This document shows positions 36,582 to 44,892 of a DNA stretch of 64,000 nucleotides, piece after piece. Numbering within the stretch: position 1 is the stretch's first letter; every line of letters starts with the position of its first letter. The position numbers were made by a program, and so were the translations under genes. The DNA comes from Novosphingobium album (ex Liu et al. 2023) (GTDB lineage: Bacteria > Pseudomonadota > Alphaproteobacteria > Sphingomonadales > Sphingomonadaceae), in assembly GCF_029076845.1 (NCBI RefSeq), contig NZ_JARESE010000098.1:24068-88067 (forward strand), in the 5' to 3' direction. The notes under the pieces are model-generated. The model saw only the letters and a program-made list of their open reading frames with translations, had not been told where the DNA came from and ran no database searches.

Positions 36582-37709
36582 GTGCGAATGAAGCTTGCGA
36601 TCGCAACACCGGGCTGGAGCGCCACTGTTCTCGCGCCGGTCTTTGGCGCGCTATCTTCGCTGACCGCGCCGAACGTAGCGGCGGCTGCGCGGCCCGAAGT
36701 GCTGTATCCCGCACCGCCGCTGCACCGCTCCAATCCCCTCACCTTGCTCGATGATCAGATCGACAATCTCGGTCGCACGTTCAACGGCGACATCGGCATC
36801 GCCGTCCAGGATGTGGATACCGGCGAACTCGTTGAGTTCGACGGGCGCTCGTACTTCCCCCAGCAAAGTGTCAGCAAGTTCTGGGTTGCACTCACCGCCT
36901 TGAATGCACAGGACGAGGGCCGGAAGGACCTCCAGACCGCAGTTATCCTGAAGGCATCGGACCTGACGCTGTTCCATCAGCCCATCGCCGCCGAGATCCG
37001 TGCGGCGGGCAGCTACCGGACCACCCTGGACAGGCTGCTGACCCGCGCCCTTCAGCAGAGCGACAACACCTGCAATGACTATGTGCTTCGCGCCGTCGGC
37101 GGACCCGACGCCGTGCATGCTTTCCTCGCCGCCAAGAATATCGAAGGTATCCGTTTCGGTCCGGGCGAGCGGCAGATGCAGAGCCGTATCGCCGCCCTGA
37201 CCTGGCGCCCCGAATATTCCAGAGGCAATGCATTTTATCAGGCTCGAAGCAACGTTCCGCTGACGCGGCGCCAAGCGGCTTTCGATGCCTATATCGCCAA
37301 TCCGGTCGATGGCGCGCGACCCGTCGCGATCGTGGGGGCCCTATCGCGTCTGCAGCGCGGCGAGCTGCTGTCTCCCACATCGACGGCGCGCCTGCTCGAG
37401 ATCATGTCGCATAGCCGGACAGGCCCGAAGCGGTTGAAGGGCGGGTTGTCGGAGGGGTGGTCGCTCGCTCACAAGACAGGCACCGGCCAGCAGCTCGGTG
37501 CCGTCCAGACCGGATACAACGATATCGGCATAATGACTTCGCCGAGTGGGCGAACCTATGCCGTAGCCGTCATGATCCGGCGCACGTCGGCACCGATCTG
37601 GTCCCGGATGCTCGTCATGCAAAACGTAGTACAAGCCGTGATCGACTACGACGCGATGAAGCCGCAACGTTTGCTGCCAGGCGAGAGCGTTACGGCGGCC
37701 CGCAAATGA
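36582..37709 (+). CDS. Class A beta-lactamase-like serine hydrolase
   Basis: A 375-residue exported enzyme. After an N-terminal signal-like stretch (ending ALSSLTAPNVAAA), the penicillin-binding fold motifs appear in order: FPQQSVSKFWVALTAL (Ser-x-x-Lys), QQSDNTCNDYVL (SDN) and LAHKTGTGQQLG (KTG). The omega-loop Glu is less clear; WRPEYSRGNAF may hold it. It is longer than most class A beta-lactamases by about 80 residues, so the true substrate could be a beta-lactam or a peptidoglycan-derived compound. GTG at 36582 follows GGGAGG by 7 bases; ATG at 36588 is possible. Confidence 0.85.
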   Translation: MRMKLAIATPGWSATVLAPVFGALSSLTAPNVAAAARPEVLYPAPPLHRSNPLTLLDDQIDNLGRTFNGDIGIAVQDVDTGELVEFDGRSYFPQQSVSKFWVALTALNAQDEGRKDLQTAVILKASDLTLFHQPIAAEIRAAGSYRTTLDRLLTRALQQSDNTCNDYVLRAVGGPDAVHAFLAAKNIEGIRFGPGERQMQSRIAALTWRPEYSRGNAFYQARSNVPLTRRQAAFDAYIANPVDGARPVAIVGALSRLQRGELLSPTSTARLLEIMSHSRTGPKRLKGGLSEGWSLAHKTGTGQQLGAVQTGYNDIGIMTSPSGRTYAVAVMIRRTSAPIWSRMLVMQNVVQAVIDYDAMKPQRLLPGESVTAARK

Positions 37710-37804
37710 TCGGTAACGCTCGGACGCGCATTGCCTGGGGTTTCCTCATCATGGCCCACGTTATAGGAGTAGCGCGGCCTTCCCGTCCGTAGGAGCATCC
37801 GCCA

Positions 37805-39235
37805 ATGCAGGAAATATCTCGTGTCACTAGCGGGATACCCGGCCTGGACCAGATACTGGCTGGCGGCTTCATAAAGGGCGCAGCCTATATCATCCAAGGT
37901 CAGCCTGGAGCGGGAAAGACCATTCTTTCCAACCAGGTCGCGTTCGAACATGCCGCCAGCGGCGGCCGCGTTCTCTATGTCACTCTTCTTTCCGAAAGCC
38001 ACGAACGGCTGTTTCAGGCGATGGATACGCTCGCCTTTTTCGACCGCGAGAAGTTGGGAAACGAGATCGCCTATGTCAGTGTTTTCCAGACGCTGCGCGA
38101 CGACGGGCTCGAGGCGGTCGTCAAATTGCTGCGTAAGGAAACGAAGCGGCATAAGGCGAGCCTGCTGGTCTTCGACGGCCTTCTCAACGCCCGCGATCGC
38201 GCCGGGTCGGACTTCGACGTCAAGACCTTCATAGCTGAAGTGCAGGGACAAGCGGCCTTTGTCGGCTGCACAGTCCTTTTCCTGGCAAGCTCGAGTGTCA
38301 CCGAGAACAGTCCCGAACATACCATGGTCGACGGTGTTATCGAACTGAGCGATACCCTCACCGGGGTGCGGTCGCTACGCGAGATCCAGGTGCGGAAATC
38401 GCGCGGCAGCAGAGCCATCGGCGGACTTCACAAATTCGAGATCACGGCTAGCGGAATACAGGTATTCCCCCGCATCGAAGCGCTCGTCGATCATGCCGTT
38501 GCCAACGCGCCAGCGTTGGAGGGAAGGGTCAGCACCGGCATCACGAACCTGGACGCCTTGATCGGCGACGGCGTTCCCGCAGGCTCGGTCACGCTAGTCG
38601 CCGGCCCGACGGGGAGCGGCAAGACCACGCTCGGGCTTCATTTCCTCTCGCAATCAAGCCGTGAGGAGCCGGGCCTTCATTTCGGCTTCTTCGAGACACC
38701 CCAGCGCTTGCGCGCCAAAGCGCGCGCGCTCGGCATCGCCCTCCCCGAGGAGGGAAATCCTTCTCTCACCCTTGAGTGGACGCCCCTTGCCGACAATATT
38801 CTTGATCAGCTCGGTTACGCACTCCTCGACGAGGTTCGGTCGCGCCGGATCAAACGCCTCTTTATCGATGGCCTGGGCGGCTTCGAACGCGCCGCCGCGC
38901 ACCGATCGAGGCTCGTCGAATTTTTTGCCGGTCTGATGGATCAATTGAGGCTTCTGGGTGTTACGATATTGGCGTCATGGGAGATCCGCGAGATGGTGGG
39001 CGCGGACGTCGCCGCTCCAGCAAAGGAAATTTCCGCCATTCTCGATAACATGATCCTTCTACGCCAGATCGAGGAGGATCATCGCCTCATCAGGTCCATC
39101 TCGATCCAGAAAATGCGCGACAGCGATTTCGATCGAACCGCTTACGCGATGGATTTTGCGAAAGGCGGATTGAAAATCGGCGAGCCGCTGAACGCGCGCC
39201 ATACTCCCGCACATCCTCAAACGCCGACCGGCTGA
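37805..39235 (+). CDS. KaiC-like double RecA-domain ATPase
   Basis: A 476-residue protein with two KaiC domains. The first has QGQPGAGKTILSNQVAFEHA (Walker A, near 32-50) and SLLVFDGLL (Walker B); the second has VAGPTGSGKTTLGLHFL and RLFIDGLGGFERAAAHRSR. No kaiA or kaiB is near, so this is not a cyanobacterial clock. In proteobacteria such proteins pair with histidine kinases and receivers in stress signalling, and a single-domain receiver follows 31 bp downstream, likely in the same operon. Whether it autophosphorylates as KaiC does is unknown. Confidence 0.9.
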   Translation: MQEISRVTSGIPGLDQILAGGFIKGAAYIIQGQPGAGKTILSNQVAFEHAASGGRVLYVTLLSESHERLFQAMDTLAFFDREKLGNEIAYVSVFQTLRDDGLEAVVKLLRKETKRHKASLLVFDGLLNARDRAGSDFDVKTFIAEVQGQAAFVGCTVLFLASSSVTENSPEHTMVDGVIELSDTLTGVRSLREIQVRKSRGSRAIGGLHKFEITASGIQVFPRIEALVDHAVANAPALEGRVSTGITNLDALIGDGVPAGSVTLVAGPTGSGKTTLGLHFLSQSSREEPGLHFGFFETPQRLRAKARALGIALPEEGNPSLTLEWTPLADNILDQLGYALLDEVRSRRIKRLFIDGLGGFERAAAHRSRLVEFFAGLMDQLRLLGVTILASWEIREMVGADVAAPAKEISAILDNMILLRQIEEDHRLIRSISIQKMRDSDFDRTAYAMDFAKGGLKIGEPLNARHTPAHPQTPTG

Positions 39236-39266
39236 GCGGGGGCGAGCTGAGCGGGGGGCTTCAACC

Positions 39267-39638
39267 ATGGCATTTATCCTTGTGGTCGATGATGAATTTC
39301 TGCTCGCCATGATGCTCGCCGACATTCTGGAGGACGAAGGCTACAAGGTTGAGACGGCGCCGAACGGTCAGGTCGCGCTCGACAGGATAAAGGAAGAACA
39401 GCCCACCCTCATCATTACCGATTTCATGATGCCCATCATGACCGGACTGGAACTTGCCGAAGCCGTACGTTCGGACGAGAGCATATCGGATATGCCCATC
39501 ATTCTCGTCAGCGGTGCTCGAGGCGGGATTGCCCGAGAGCGACCGGAATATTTCCAAGCCGTGTTCGACAAACCTTACAAGAATGAGGCGCTCCTTGCGG
39601 CAGTTGAGCGCCTGGTTTCGCCGACTCGACCCAGCTGA
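39267..39638 (+). CDS. Single-domain response regulator (receiver only)
   Basis: A 123-residue CheY-like receiver with no output domain. Acidic pocket in LVVDDEFLLAMML, phospho-acceptor Asp in LIITDFMMPIMTG near residue 52, conserved Ser in LVSGARGG and Lys in VFDKPYKNEAL are all present. It likely passes phosphate to or from a kinase elsewhere and may act on the KaiC-like protein encoded just upstream. No histidine kinase is present in the window. Confidence 0.93.
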   Translation: MAFILVVDDEFLLAMMLADILEDEGYKVETAPNGQVALDRIKEEQPTLIITDFMMPIMTGLELAEAVRSDESISDMPIILVSGARGGIARERPEYFQAVFDKPYKNEALLAAVERLVSPTRPS

Positions 39639-39756
39639 CCGCCGGCAGGCCATCATCCGCTATGTCGCCGCGGAGCGGCAAGTGCGACCTGTACGAGTGG
39701 CGCCGCAGGGGCGCATCGCTCACCTGGCATGGACGGACTCGCGCTGCACCCATTTT
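39639..39756. repeat. Degenerate copy A of a 118-bp repeat
   Basis: This stretch resembles 40618-40737 over its whole length with roughly three quarters identity and a 1-2 base gap. Shared parts include GAGCGGCAAGTGCGA and GCGCTGCACCC. In copy B the minus strand encodes the C-terminal part of a small protein (APLRRHIVRIALAALR); in copy A the matching frame reads APLRRHSYRSHLPLRGD and lacks a start and the N-terminal half. It looks like a decayed gene duplicate. Confidence 0.65.
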
Positions 39757-39855
39757 GCCGAGCGCTGAACCTCAGCCGAACCGCCGTCCGGTCGAGGCGC
39801 TTCTTCAGGAACTGAAGGAATATGTCCTGCCGCATTTTCCGCTGGGGGATAAGTG

Positions 39856-40005
39856 ATGGAAAAGACGGGCCCGGGCCATCATATCGTCCTGAGCGCGACG
39901 CCGCTACTCCTTGGCATCGGCAGCCCTGCCGCCTTTTTTGGGCCCTGGCGTCTGGTCAATTTGAGGATTGGCATGGCCGTCACCCAAAGTATTCGACGAA
40001 AGTGA
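39856..40005 (+). CDS. Possible 49-residue hydrophobic peptide
   Basis: A short frame beginning MEKTGPGHHIVLSATPLLLGIG, with one hydrophobic stretch, ending in SIRRK. Its ATG overlaps the TGA of an upstream frame whose last residues read EALLQELKEYVLPHFPLGDK (TGATG), and GGGG lies 10 bases upstream. No family is recognised. This part of the sequence is mosaic, so expression is doubtful. Confidence 0.3.
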   Translation: MEKTGPGHHIVLSATPLLLGIGSPAAFFGPWRLVNLRIGMAVTQSIRRK

Positions 40006-40123
40006 GACCTTGATCGACCCAGCGATTAATTCATGAGATCGGCCGCTTACATTATGTAATCCATGATATCGTGTATATGAATGGCAAATATATTATAGGT
40101 CTTTGTTATAATGGAGATATCAT

Positions 40124-40396
40124 ATGAACGATATACGCCGAAAGGAGCAGGCCAGAAAAGAGTTCAAACGAATGATCAAGTGGATCGCATTTCTCGGATT
40201 GCTTATGGTTATCGGATCCCTGCTTTATATTCGGGCAATGGGGGCGTGGAGCACGCACGCTGTAATTGCGACTGTTTTGGGTGTCTTTATTTCAGTGTTG
40301 CTAGGGTGCGGGTTATTCGCGCTGGCATTCTTTAGCGACAAGAGCGGGCACGACGATGACGTCAGTAGCAGCACCTCGAAGCATGACGACGCTTAA
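40124..40396 (+). CDS. Small two-helix membrane protein
   Basis: A 90-residue protein: a basic start (MNDIRRKEQARKEFKRMIKW), two hydrophobic segments (IAFLGLLMVIGSLLYI and VIATVLGVFISVLLGCGLFALAFF) and an acidic, Ser/Asp/His-rich tail. The family is not known to me, though similar short proteins are common in sphingomonads. GGAGAT precedes the ATG. The region 40020-40330 is much richer in AT than the rest of the window, a sign of different origin. A TATAAT at 40107-40112 could be its -10 box with a very short leader. Confidence 0.65.
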   Translation: MNDIRRKEQARKEFKRMIKWIAFLGLLMVIGSLLYIRAMGAWSTHAVIATVLGVFISVLLGCGLFALAFFSDKSGHDDDVSSSTSKHDDA

Positions 40397-40643
40397 GGGC
40401 CTAGCTGGAATAGGCTTTGTTGCCCGATAGGCGTTCCACAGAGGTTCTATCTACCCGTGGAAAGGTTTTGGTTTCGGCGATATCGAGCAGCAGTGTCAGC
40501 GAGCGGGCGGGGCCTTCGTTCCGGACCACCAAGAACCTATCCCCCTGCCCTAAGCTTTCGAGCGTCCGCCCGAAGCTGGCCGCCGTTAGGTCAATTCTGC
40601 ATGTCGGGGGACAAAGCCCGCAGCCAGGCTTTCATCCGCTGTG
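40397..40643. other. Gap with repeat copy B edge, no gene seen
   Basis: This 247-bp gap contains the outer part of repeat copy B (from 40618). I see no other gene, hairpin or operator in it. Confidence 0.4.
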
Positions 40644-40737
40644 TCACCGCAGAGCGGCAAGTGCGATCCGCACGATGTGACGGCGCAAGGGGGCATCGAT
40701 CACCTGACCTGGATAGATCTCGCGCTGCACCCGTTTG
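40618..40737. repeat. Copy B of a 118-bp repeat
   Basis: This is the apparently intact counterpart of 39639-39756; it overlaps the 3' half of the 57-codon minus-strand gene at 40644-40817. The two copies lie 980 bp apart in direct orientation, with the small membrane-protein gene at 40124-40396 between them. Confidence 0.65.
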
Positions 40738-40817
40738 GCTACGCGCCGGATCTCGTCCGGGCTCGGAGCGCGCGCCTCGCCGATGCAGCCGATGATGACA
40801 GGATAGAGATAGGCCAC
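40644..40817 (-). CDS. Small protein of 57 residues, function unknown
   Basis: Starting from GTG at 40817 with GGGAG about 7 bases upstream, it reads VAYLYPVIIGCIGEARAPSP, then a helical, basic part EIRRVAKRVQREIYPG and APLRRHIVRIALAALR. A longer frame upstream (to 40871) lacks a ribosome binding site. It follows the small membrane protein gene at 40834 by 16 bp and probably shares its message. A decayed copy of its 3' half lies at 39639-39756. Confidence 0.5.
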   Translation of the reverse strand: MAYLYPVIIGCIGEARAPSPDEIRRVAKRVQREIYPGQVIDAPLRRHIVRIALAALR

Positions 40818-40833
40818 TTTTGCACTCCCTTGA

Positions 40834-41115
40834 TTATGGCCGAGATAGATGATGGTCCTGCCGCCAGGCACGGCCGACCGGCCACATCACGGCCGCGGCC
40901 AGAACGACGATGACCAGCGTCATGCTGAGGAACTCGCTTGCCGCGATAGTACCGCGGCATGTGAGCAGCAGCACCGTCACGCCGAGAGGAACGCCCCATT
41001 CAGGGTGACGGGCCAGCTTCAGGCCGTTCCAGCACAGCCAGCAAAACAGTGCGGCCGCCAGGATGCTCCCCACGACGAGGCCGAGAGCCTGAGCGATGAT
41101 TGAGAATAGGATCAT
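40834..41115 (-). CDS. Small hydrophobic membrane protein (93 residues)
   Basis: Three hydrophobic stretches fill most of the protein: LGLVVGSILAAALFCWLCW, WGVPLGVTVLLLTC and MTLVIVVLAAAVMWPVG. ATG at 41115 follows GAGGA. No family is recognised. An operator-like dyad at 41150-41175, related to one in front of the MarR gene, lies just upstream, so it may belong to that MarR regulon. Confidence 0.6.
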   Translation of the reverse strand: MILFSIIAQALGLVVGSILAAALFCWLCWNGLKLARHPEWGVPLGVTVLLLTCRGTIAASEFLSMTLVIVVLAAAVMWPVGRAWRQDHHLSRP

Positions 41116-41149
41116 GGCAGCATCCTCGCCAATCCGAGTCCCGCATTGC

Positions 41150-41175
41150 CAATATATGTCGTATTACGATATATA
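41150..41175. promoter_or_regulatory. Operator-like dyad upstream of small membrane protein gene
   Basis: On the minus strand this reads TATATCGTAATACGACATAT, a near-palindrome that shares ATATCGTAA with the perfect dyad at 41655-41671. It sits about 35-60 bp upstream of the start at 41115. A shared MarR-type regulator is inferred. Confidence 0.45.
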
Positions 41176-41218
41176 CAAGTGCACCTGTTCCCAGCGAGTC
41201 CGGTCGGATGGCGCGGAA

Positions 41219-41638
41219 CTAGCCCTCCAGTTGCTTGAAGATGGCGGACATCAGGGGCTTGAGCCGCTGGATCTCGTCCCGATGCGCGCCGGATAACTCG
41301 CTCAGGACCTGATACGCGCGGTCTGTCAGGTGCAGGTGCGCCCGGCGGCGATCGTGCTCGGCCGCCTGGCGCGTGACGAGGCCAAGTGCTTCGAGCCGAT
41401 CGACCAGCCCCGTGGCGCTGTGAGGCTTGAGGATGAGCCGCTCGGCAACATAGCCGACTGTGGCTTCGGATGCGCCGGCCGCACGGATGGCCAGAAGCGC
41501 CTGATGCTGTTGCGGGGTCAAACCGACTTCGGTGGCGCAGGTTTCGCTGAAAGCCTGAAAACGCCGGATGGCGTGACGGAAATCGGCGAGCGCGAGATAG
41601 TCGGCATCCGTCAATGGTCGGTCAGTCTTTTTCACCAT
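41219..41638 (-). CDS. MarR-family transcriptional regulator
   Basis: A 139-residue winged-helix regulator: DFRHAIRRFQAFSETCATEVGLTPQQHQALLAIRA, the recognition part ATVGYVAERLILKPHSATGLVDRLEALGLV, and a wing with DRRRAHLHLTDRA. It is divergent from the ClC channel gene at 41711; the 72-bp gap holds a perfect dyad (41655-41671). The start at 41638 is chosen by family fit, as no strong ribosome binding site is seen. It likely represses itself and the channel gene. Confidence 0.9.
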   Translation of the reverse strand: MVKKTDRPLTDADYLALADFRHAIRRFQAFSETCATEVGLTPQQHQALLAIRAAGASEATVGYVAERLILKPHSATGLVDRLEALGLVTRQAAEHDRRRAHLHLTDRAYQVLSELSGAHRDEIQRLKPLMSAIFKQLEG

Positions 41639-41654
41639 CGCGTCCGCCGCATAA

Positions 41655-41671
41655 ATATCGTAACGCGATAT
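41655..41671. promoter_or_regulatory. Probable MarR operator (perfect 6-5-6 dyad)
   Basis: ATATCG and CGATAT flank a 5-bp spacer (ATATCGTAACGCGATAT) in the gap between the divergent MarR and ClC genes. Its ATATCGTAA half recurs at 41150-41175. This is the usual size and place of a MarR dimer site. Confidence 0.6.
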
Positions 41672-41710
41672 AATGACTTCGAGCCAACCGCAAAGAGATC
41701 CAGCCCGCCT

Positions 41711-43519
41711 ATGCCGCCTACTCCAGCCCACGCCATCGAAAGCCATCGCCTTGCCGACCATAATGTAGATTTGAGAATGCCTCTCCTGGCGGCGATGGCG
41801 CTGGTCGTGGGTACAGGCGGCGCGGCCGGAGCATGGATTCTCGTAAAGCTCATCGCCATCGCCACCAACCTCTTCTGGTTCGGCCGGCTGTCCGCACAGA
41901 ACGTCCTCATCACCGACGCTTCGGTAGGATTTCTGGTGATAGTCATACCGGTCATCGGCAGCCTCATCGTCGGCCTGATGGCGCGCTTCGGATCCGAGAA
42001 GATCCGGGGTCATGGCATTCCGGAGGCTATAGAGACGATCCTGTTCGGGGAAAGTCGCCTGTCGCTCAAGGTTGCTTTGCTCAAGCCGCTGTCCTCGGCG
42101 GTATCGATCGGCAGCGGCGGCCCCTTTGGGGCAGAGGGGCCGATCATCATGACCGGCGGCGCCATCGGCTCCTTGTTCGCGCAGTGCTTTCACCTCAGCG
42201 CCGCGGAACGCAAAACCCTTCTCGTCGCCGGCGCCGCCGCCGGCATGACGGCGATATTCGGGACCCCGCTCGCCGCTATTCTGCTCGCCGTCGAGGTTCT
42301 CCTGTTCGAATGGAAACCGCGCAGTTTCGTGCCGGTTGTCGTGGCGGCGATGGTCGCCTTTGCCTGGCGCCCCTACCTCATCGGGACCGGTCCCATGTTC
42401 CCGATGGCCGCGATCATGCCGGTGACGGGCACGGCCCTGCTCGCCTCCGCGGCTATCGGCCTGGTCGTCGGTCTGGAAGCGACGCTGCTGTCGACCCTGC
42501 TCTACCGGGTCGAGGACGCGTTCCACAAGCTTCCCCTCCATTGGATGTGGTGGCCGGCTCTCGGAGCGGTCGTCGTCGGGCTCGGCGGCCTGATCGACGC
42601 GCATGTACTCGGCGCGGGCTATGCCAGCATCGAGGCGCTTCTGAACGGCGCATTGGCGCTCAGGGTCGTGGTTGCCCTTCTCGTCGTCAAGGCGGTGGTA
42701 TGGCTGGTCGCGCTGGGTTCGGGCACATCGGGGGGTGTCCTGGCGCCGCTTCTTATCCTGGGCGGCGCGGCGGGGTTCCTGTTGGGCCAGTTCCTGCCCG
42801 GCGACGCCGGCTTCTGGGCGATGGTCGGGATGGCCGGGATCATGAGCGGAGCCATGCGCGCGCCGATGACCGGTGCGATCTTTGCCGCCGAGCTAACCGG
42901 ACATTTTCAGGCCCTGCCCTGCACCATCGTTGCCGCAGCCGGCGCCTATGCCATCAGTGTCCTGCTGATGCGCCGGTCGATCCTCACCGAAAAGATCGCC
43001 CGGCGCGGACGCCATGTCCTGCAGGAATATGCCGTCGACGCGCTCGATCTGCTTCAGGCCGGCCAGATCATGACCCCCTCCCCCGAAACGCTGCCCGGCA
43101 CGATGACCGTTGGCGAGGCGGTATCCTTTTTCACGAACGATGCCGGCCACCGCAGCTATCCTGTGGTCGATGACGAGGGTCGTCTGTTGGGACTGGTGTC
43201 GCGCACCGAGGCGCTGCGCTGGCGGGCCGACCGGAGCAACGCCGACACAACGCTCAGCGATGCGATCTCCGATGCGGCTCAGCCGCTGGCCTATCCCGAT
43301 ACGCCGTCGGGGGCCGTTGCGGACCTCATCATCGCTACCGGAATAGGACGGATCCCGATTGTCGAACGCCACACGCACCGGGTCGTCGGTATTCTCTCGC
43401 GGCAAGACCTCCTGAAGGTGCGCGGAGCCAATCGGGAGGCTGAGACAGATCGGATGCGCTTCGTGCGATTTGCCACCGACGATCCGGGTGGACGATCGCC
43501 GCAGACCCGGCGGCGCTAA
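41711..43519 (+). CDS. ClC-type chloride channel/exchanger with CBS domains
   Basis: A 602-residue ClC protein. Helical core at about 25-440 with the selectivity motifs IGSGGPFGAEGPIIM (including the gating Glu) and GSGTSGGVLAPLLILGG; a C-terminal pair of CBS domains from about 460 (QIMTPSPETLPGTMTVGEAVSFF and GIGRIPIVERHTHRVVGILSRQDLL). The gating Glu suggests H+/Cl- exchange rather than a pure channel. The start ATG at 41711 lacks a strong ribosome binding site; a longer open frame upstream runs through the MarR gene and is rejected. Its stop overlaps that of the primase gene on the other strand by 4 bp. Confidence 0.92.
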   Translation: MPPTPAHAIESHRLADHNVDLRMPLLAAMALVVGTGGAAGAWILVKLIAIATNLFWFGRLSAQNVLITDASVGFLVIVIPVIGSLIVGLMARFGSEKIRGHGIPEAIETILFGESRLSLKVALLKPLSSAVSIGSGGPFGAEGPIIMTGGAIGSLFAQCFHLSAAERKTLLVAGAAAGMTAIFGTPLAAILLAVEVLLFEWKPRSFVPVVVAAMVAFAWRPYLIGTGPMFPMAAIMPVTGTALLASAAIGLVVGLEATLLSTLLYRVEDAFHKLPLHWMWWPALGAVVVGLGGLIDAHVLGAGYASIEALLNGALALRVVVALLVVKAVVWLVALGSGTSGGVLAPLLILGGAAGFLLGQFLPGDAGFWAMVGMAGIMSGAMRAPMTGAIFAAELTGHFQALPCTIVAAAGAYAISVLLMRRSILTEKIARRGRHVLQEYAVDALDLLQAGQIMTPSPETLPGTMTVGEAVSFFTNDAGHRSYPVVDDEGRLLGLVSRTEALRWRADRSNADTTLSDAISDAAQPLAYPDTPSGAVADLIIATGIGRIPIVERHTHRVVGILSRQDLLKVRGANREAETDRMRFVRFATDDPGGRSPQTRRR

Positions 43520-44385
43520 ACGCTTGGCGGCTTGTGGTCAGCCCCGGCGCCGATTGCGGCCTCGAGGGCTTCGGCCCAGTCCTTGTGTCCAGCAGGCGCC
43601 TCGCGTGCGATCGTCAGGCCGGGCCGGGAATAGCGCGCTGTCGCACGGTCCGCAGCCCGCTCCCCTTCGGCATCATTGTCCACGGCGAGAATGAGCGACG
43701 TGAGGCCTGGCGGCAGGAGAATCTGGTCGAGACGCTTGGCGCCCAGGCTCGCCCAGCACGGAAGTTCGCGGAGCATTGTGAAAGCACGCGCCGTCTCGAA
43801 GCCTTCGGCCAGCGCGAGGATGCCCCTTCCCTGCCCGCCTCCTCGCCAGGCACCTCTGGCTGGCCGGCCAAGCATGAGCTTCATGCGATAGCGCGCCGTC
43901 GAAGGATCCAGAAAGATGCGCTGGACTGCTGTGAGACGAAGGCCTTCGCGAACCGCGACCAGCAAGGCGGGATGATAGGTGGTCCAGGGTTTCGGCCGAT
44001 AGGGGCAGCGCGGATGAAATCGCAGATCCTCAGTGATCGGCCAGAGATGCCTGATCGCGAGATAACGTTCGGCCAACGTGCCCTCCACGGGAAGTCCCTC
44101 ATCCCATAGACGTGTCGCGTTGCCGGTCTGGCCTCCCTCGCGGTCCGTGTAAGCGAACCGGCCCCGGCTCGGCACGCGTTGCAGCTCTCGCAAAATGTCC
44201 TCGCGGTCGCATCCAGCGAAGCAGGTAACGAGGATACCCCGGTTGCCCTGGCGAATGGATAGGCTGGGCGTACGGTCGGCATGCACGGGGCACAGGCACA
44301 TGGCGGTCCGTCCGTGCCAGGTTCCGCCGAGTGAACCGACGAGATCGACGAGGTCCTGGGAAGGCTTGAGTACGACGAGGGCCAT
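43516..44385 (-). CDS. Plasmid-type primase/toprim protein
   Basis: A 289-residue protein with a CHC2-type zinc finger at the start (MCLCPVHADRTPSLSI followed by VTCFAGCDREDIL) and a toprim domain (GILALAEGFETARAF and SLILAVDNDAEGERAADRA with the catalytic Glu and Asp-x-Asp). This combination is common in plasmid- and prophage-borne primases of alphaproteobacteria. It lies upstream of parA but on the opposite strand. It probably primes lagging-strand or transfer synthesis, though no transfer genes are seen here. Confidence 0.88.
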   Translation of the reverse strand: MALVVLKPSQDLVDLVGSLGGTWHGRTAMCLCPVHADRTPSLSIRQGNRGILVTCFAGCDREDILRELQRVPSRGRFAYTDREGGQTGNATRLWDEGLPVEGTLAERYLAIRHLWPITEDLRFHPRCPYRPKPWTTYHPALLVAVREGLRLTAVQRIFLDPSTARYRMKLMLGRPARGAWRGGGQGRGILALAEGFETARAFTMLRELPCWASLGAKRLDQILLPPGLTSLILAVDNDAEGERAADRATARYSRPGLTIAREAPAGHKDWAEALEAAIGAGADHKPPSV

Positions 44386-44892
44386 GGCATGTTCCTTTCG
44401 CCGCCCGCCCTCCCCCCTTGCCTTTATGCTTGCGGACGCCTCCTTCTGATTCCGCTGGGGCCTTCTGGTTGAGTTGTTGGGGGGACATCCGTGCCTGGAG
44501 CCAATGAACAGTCCCGGATGACATCGATTCGCCGAGAGTTTAGATCTGGGCTCGGATACCCTCGGCGTATCGATTATCAGCGAGGCGATTCGCGCCGCGA
44601 TGAATTGGCGCCGCCTCTACCTTCCCGGTTGAACAGAAATTGCGGATAACGTCTCCCGCATACTGGTGCGTTTGCCCGACTCGTCTTGATTTTTGGCTGG
44701 GCTTGTAGGTGAATTGCCACTGTACGGAACGGTCCGGGACTCGGTGCCGGCGAGGACATCTGTCCTTGAGTGCGACGGGTTCGGTCACCCCATTTGACTA
44801 ACCAAGCGCCTTTTGGCATAGCTGTCCGGGATTAGGGGCCATTATGCGGCATTTTTCACGAACCATGGCCGGTTTGGGTTCATAAAGGGGAC
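44386..44892. promoter_or_regulatory. Intergenic control region upstream of parAB
   Basis: A 507-bp gap between divergent primase and parA genes. It contains an inverted repeat with 14-bp arms and one mismatch, ATCGATTCGCCGAG at 44523-44536 and CTCGGCGTATCGAT at 44561-44574. A ribosome binding-like AAGGGG lies just before parA. The inverted repeat could be a partition site or a ParA-type autoregulation site. I see no gene in the gap. Confidence 0.45.

Noticed and set aside
37805..39638. Circadian clock locus
   Set aside because: No kaiA or kaiB is present; only a KaiC-like ATPase and a receiver, which are common in non-clock signalling.
41330..41710. N-terminal extension of the ClC gene
   Set aside because: The frame is open upstream, but it runs antisense through the MarR gene; ClC proteins start near 41711.
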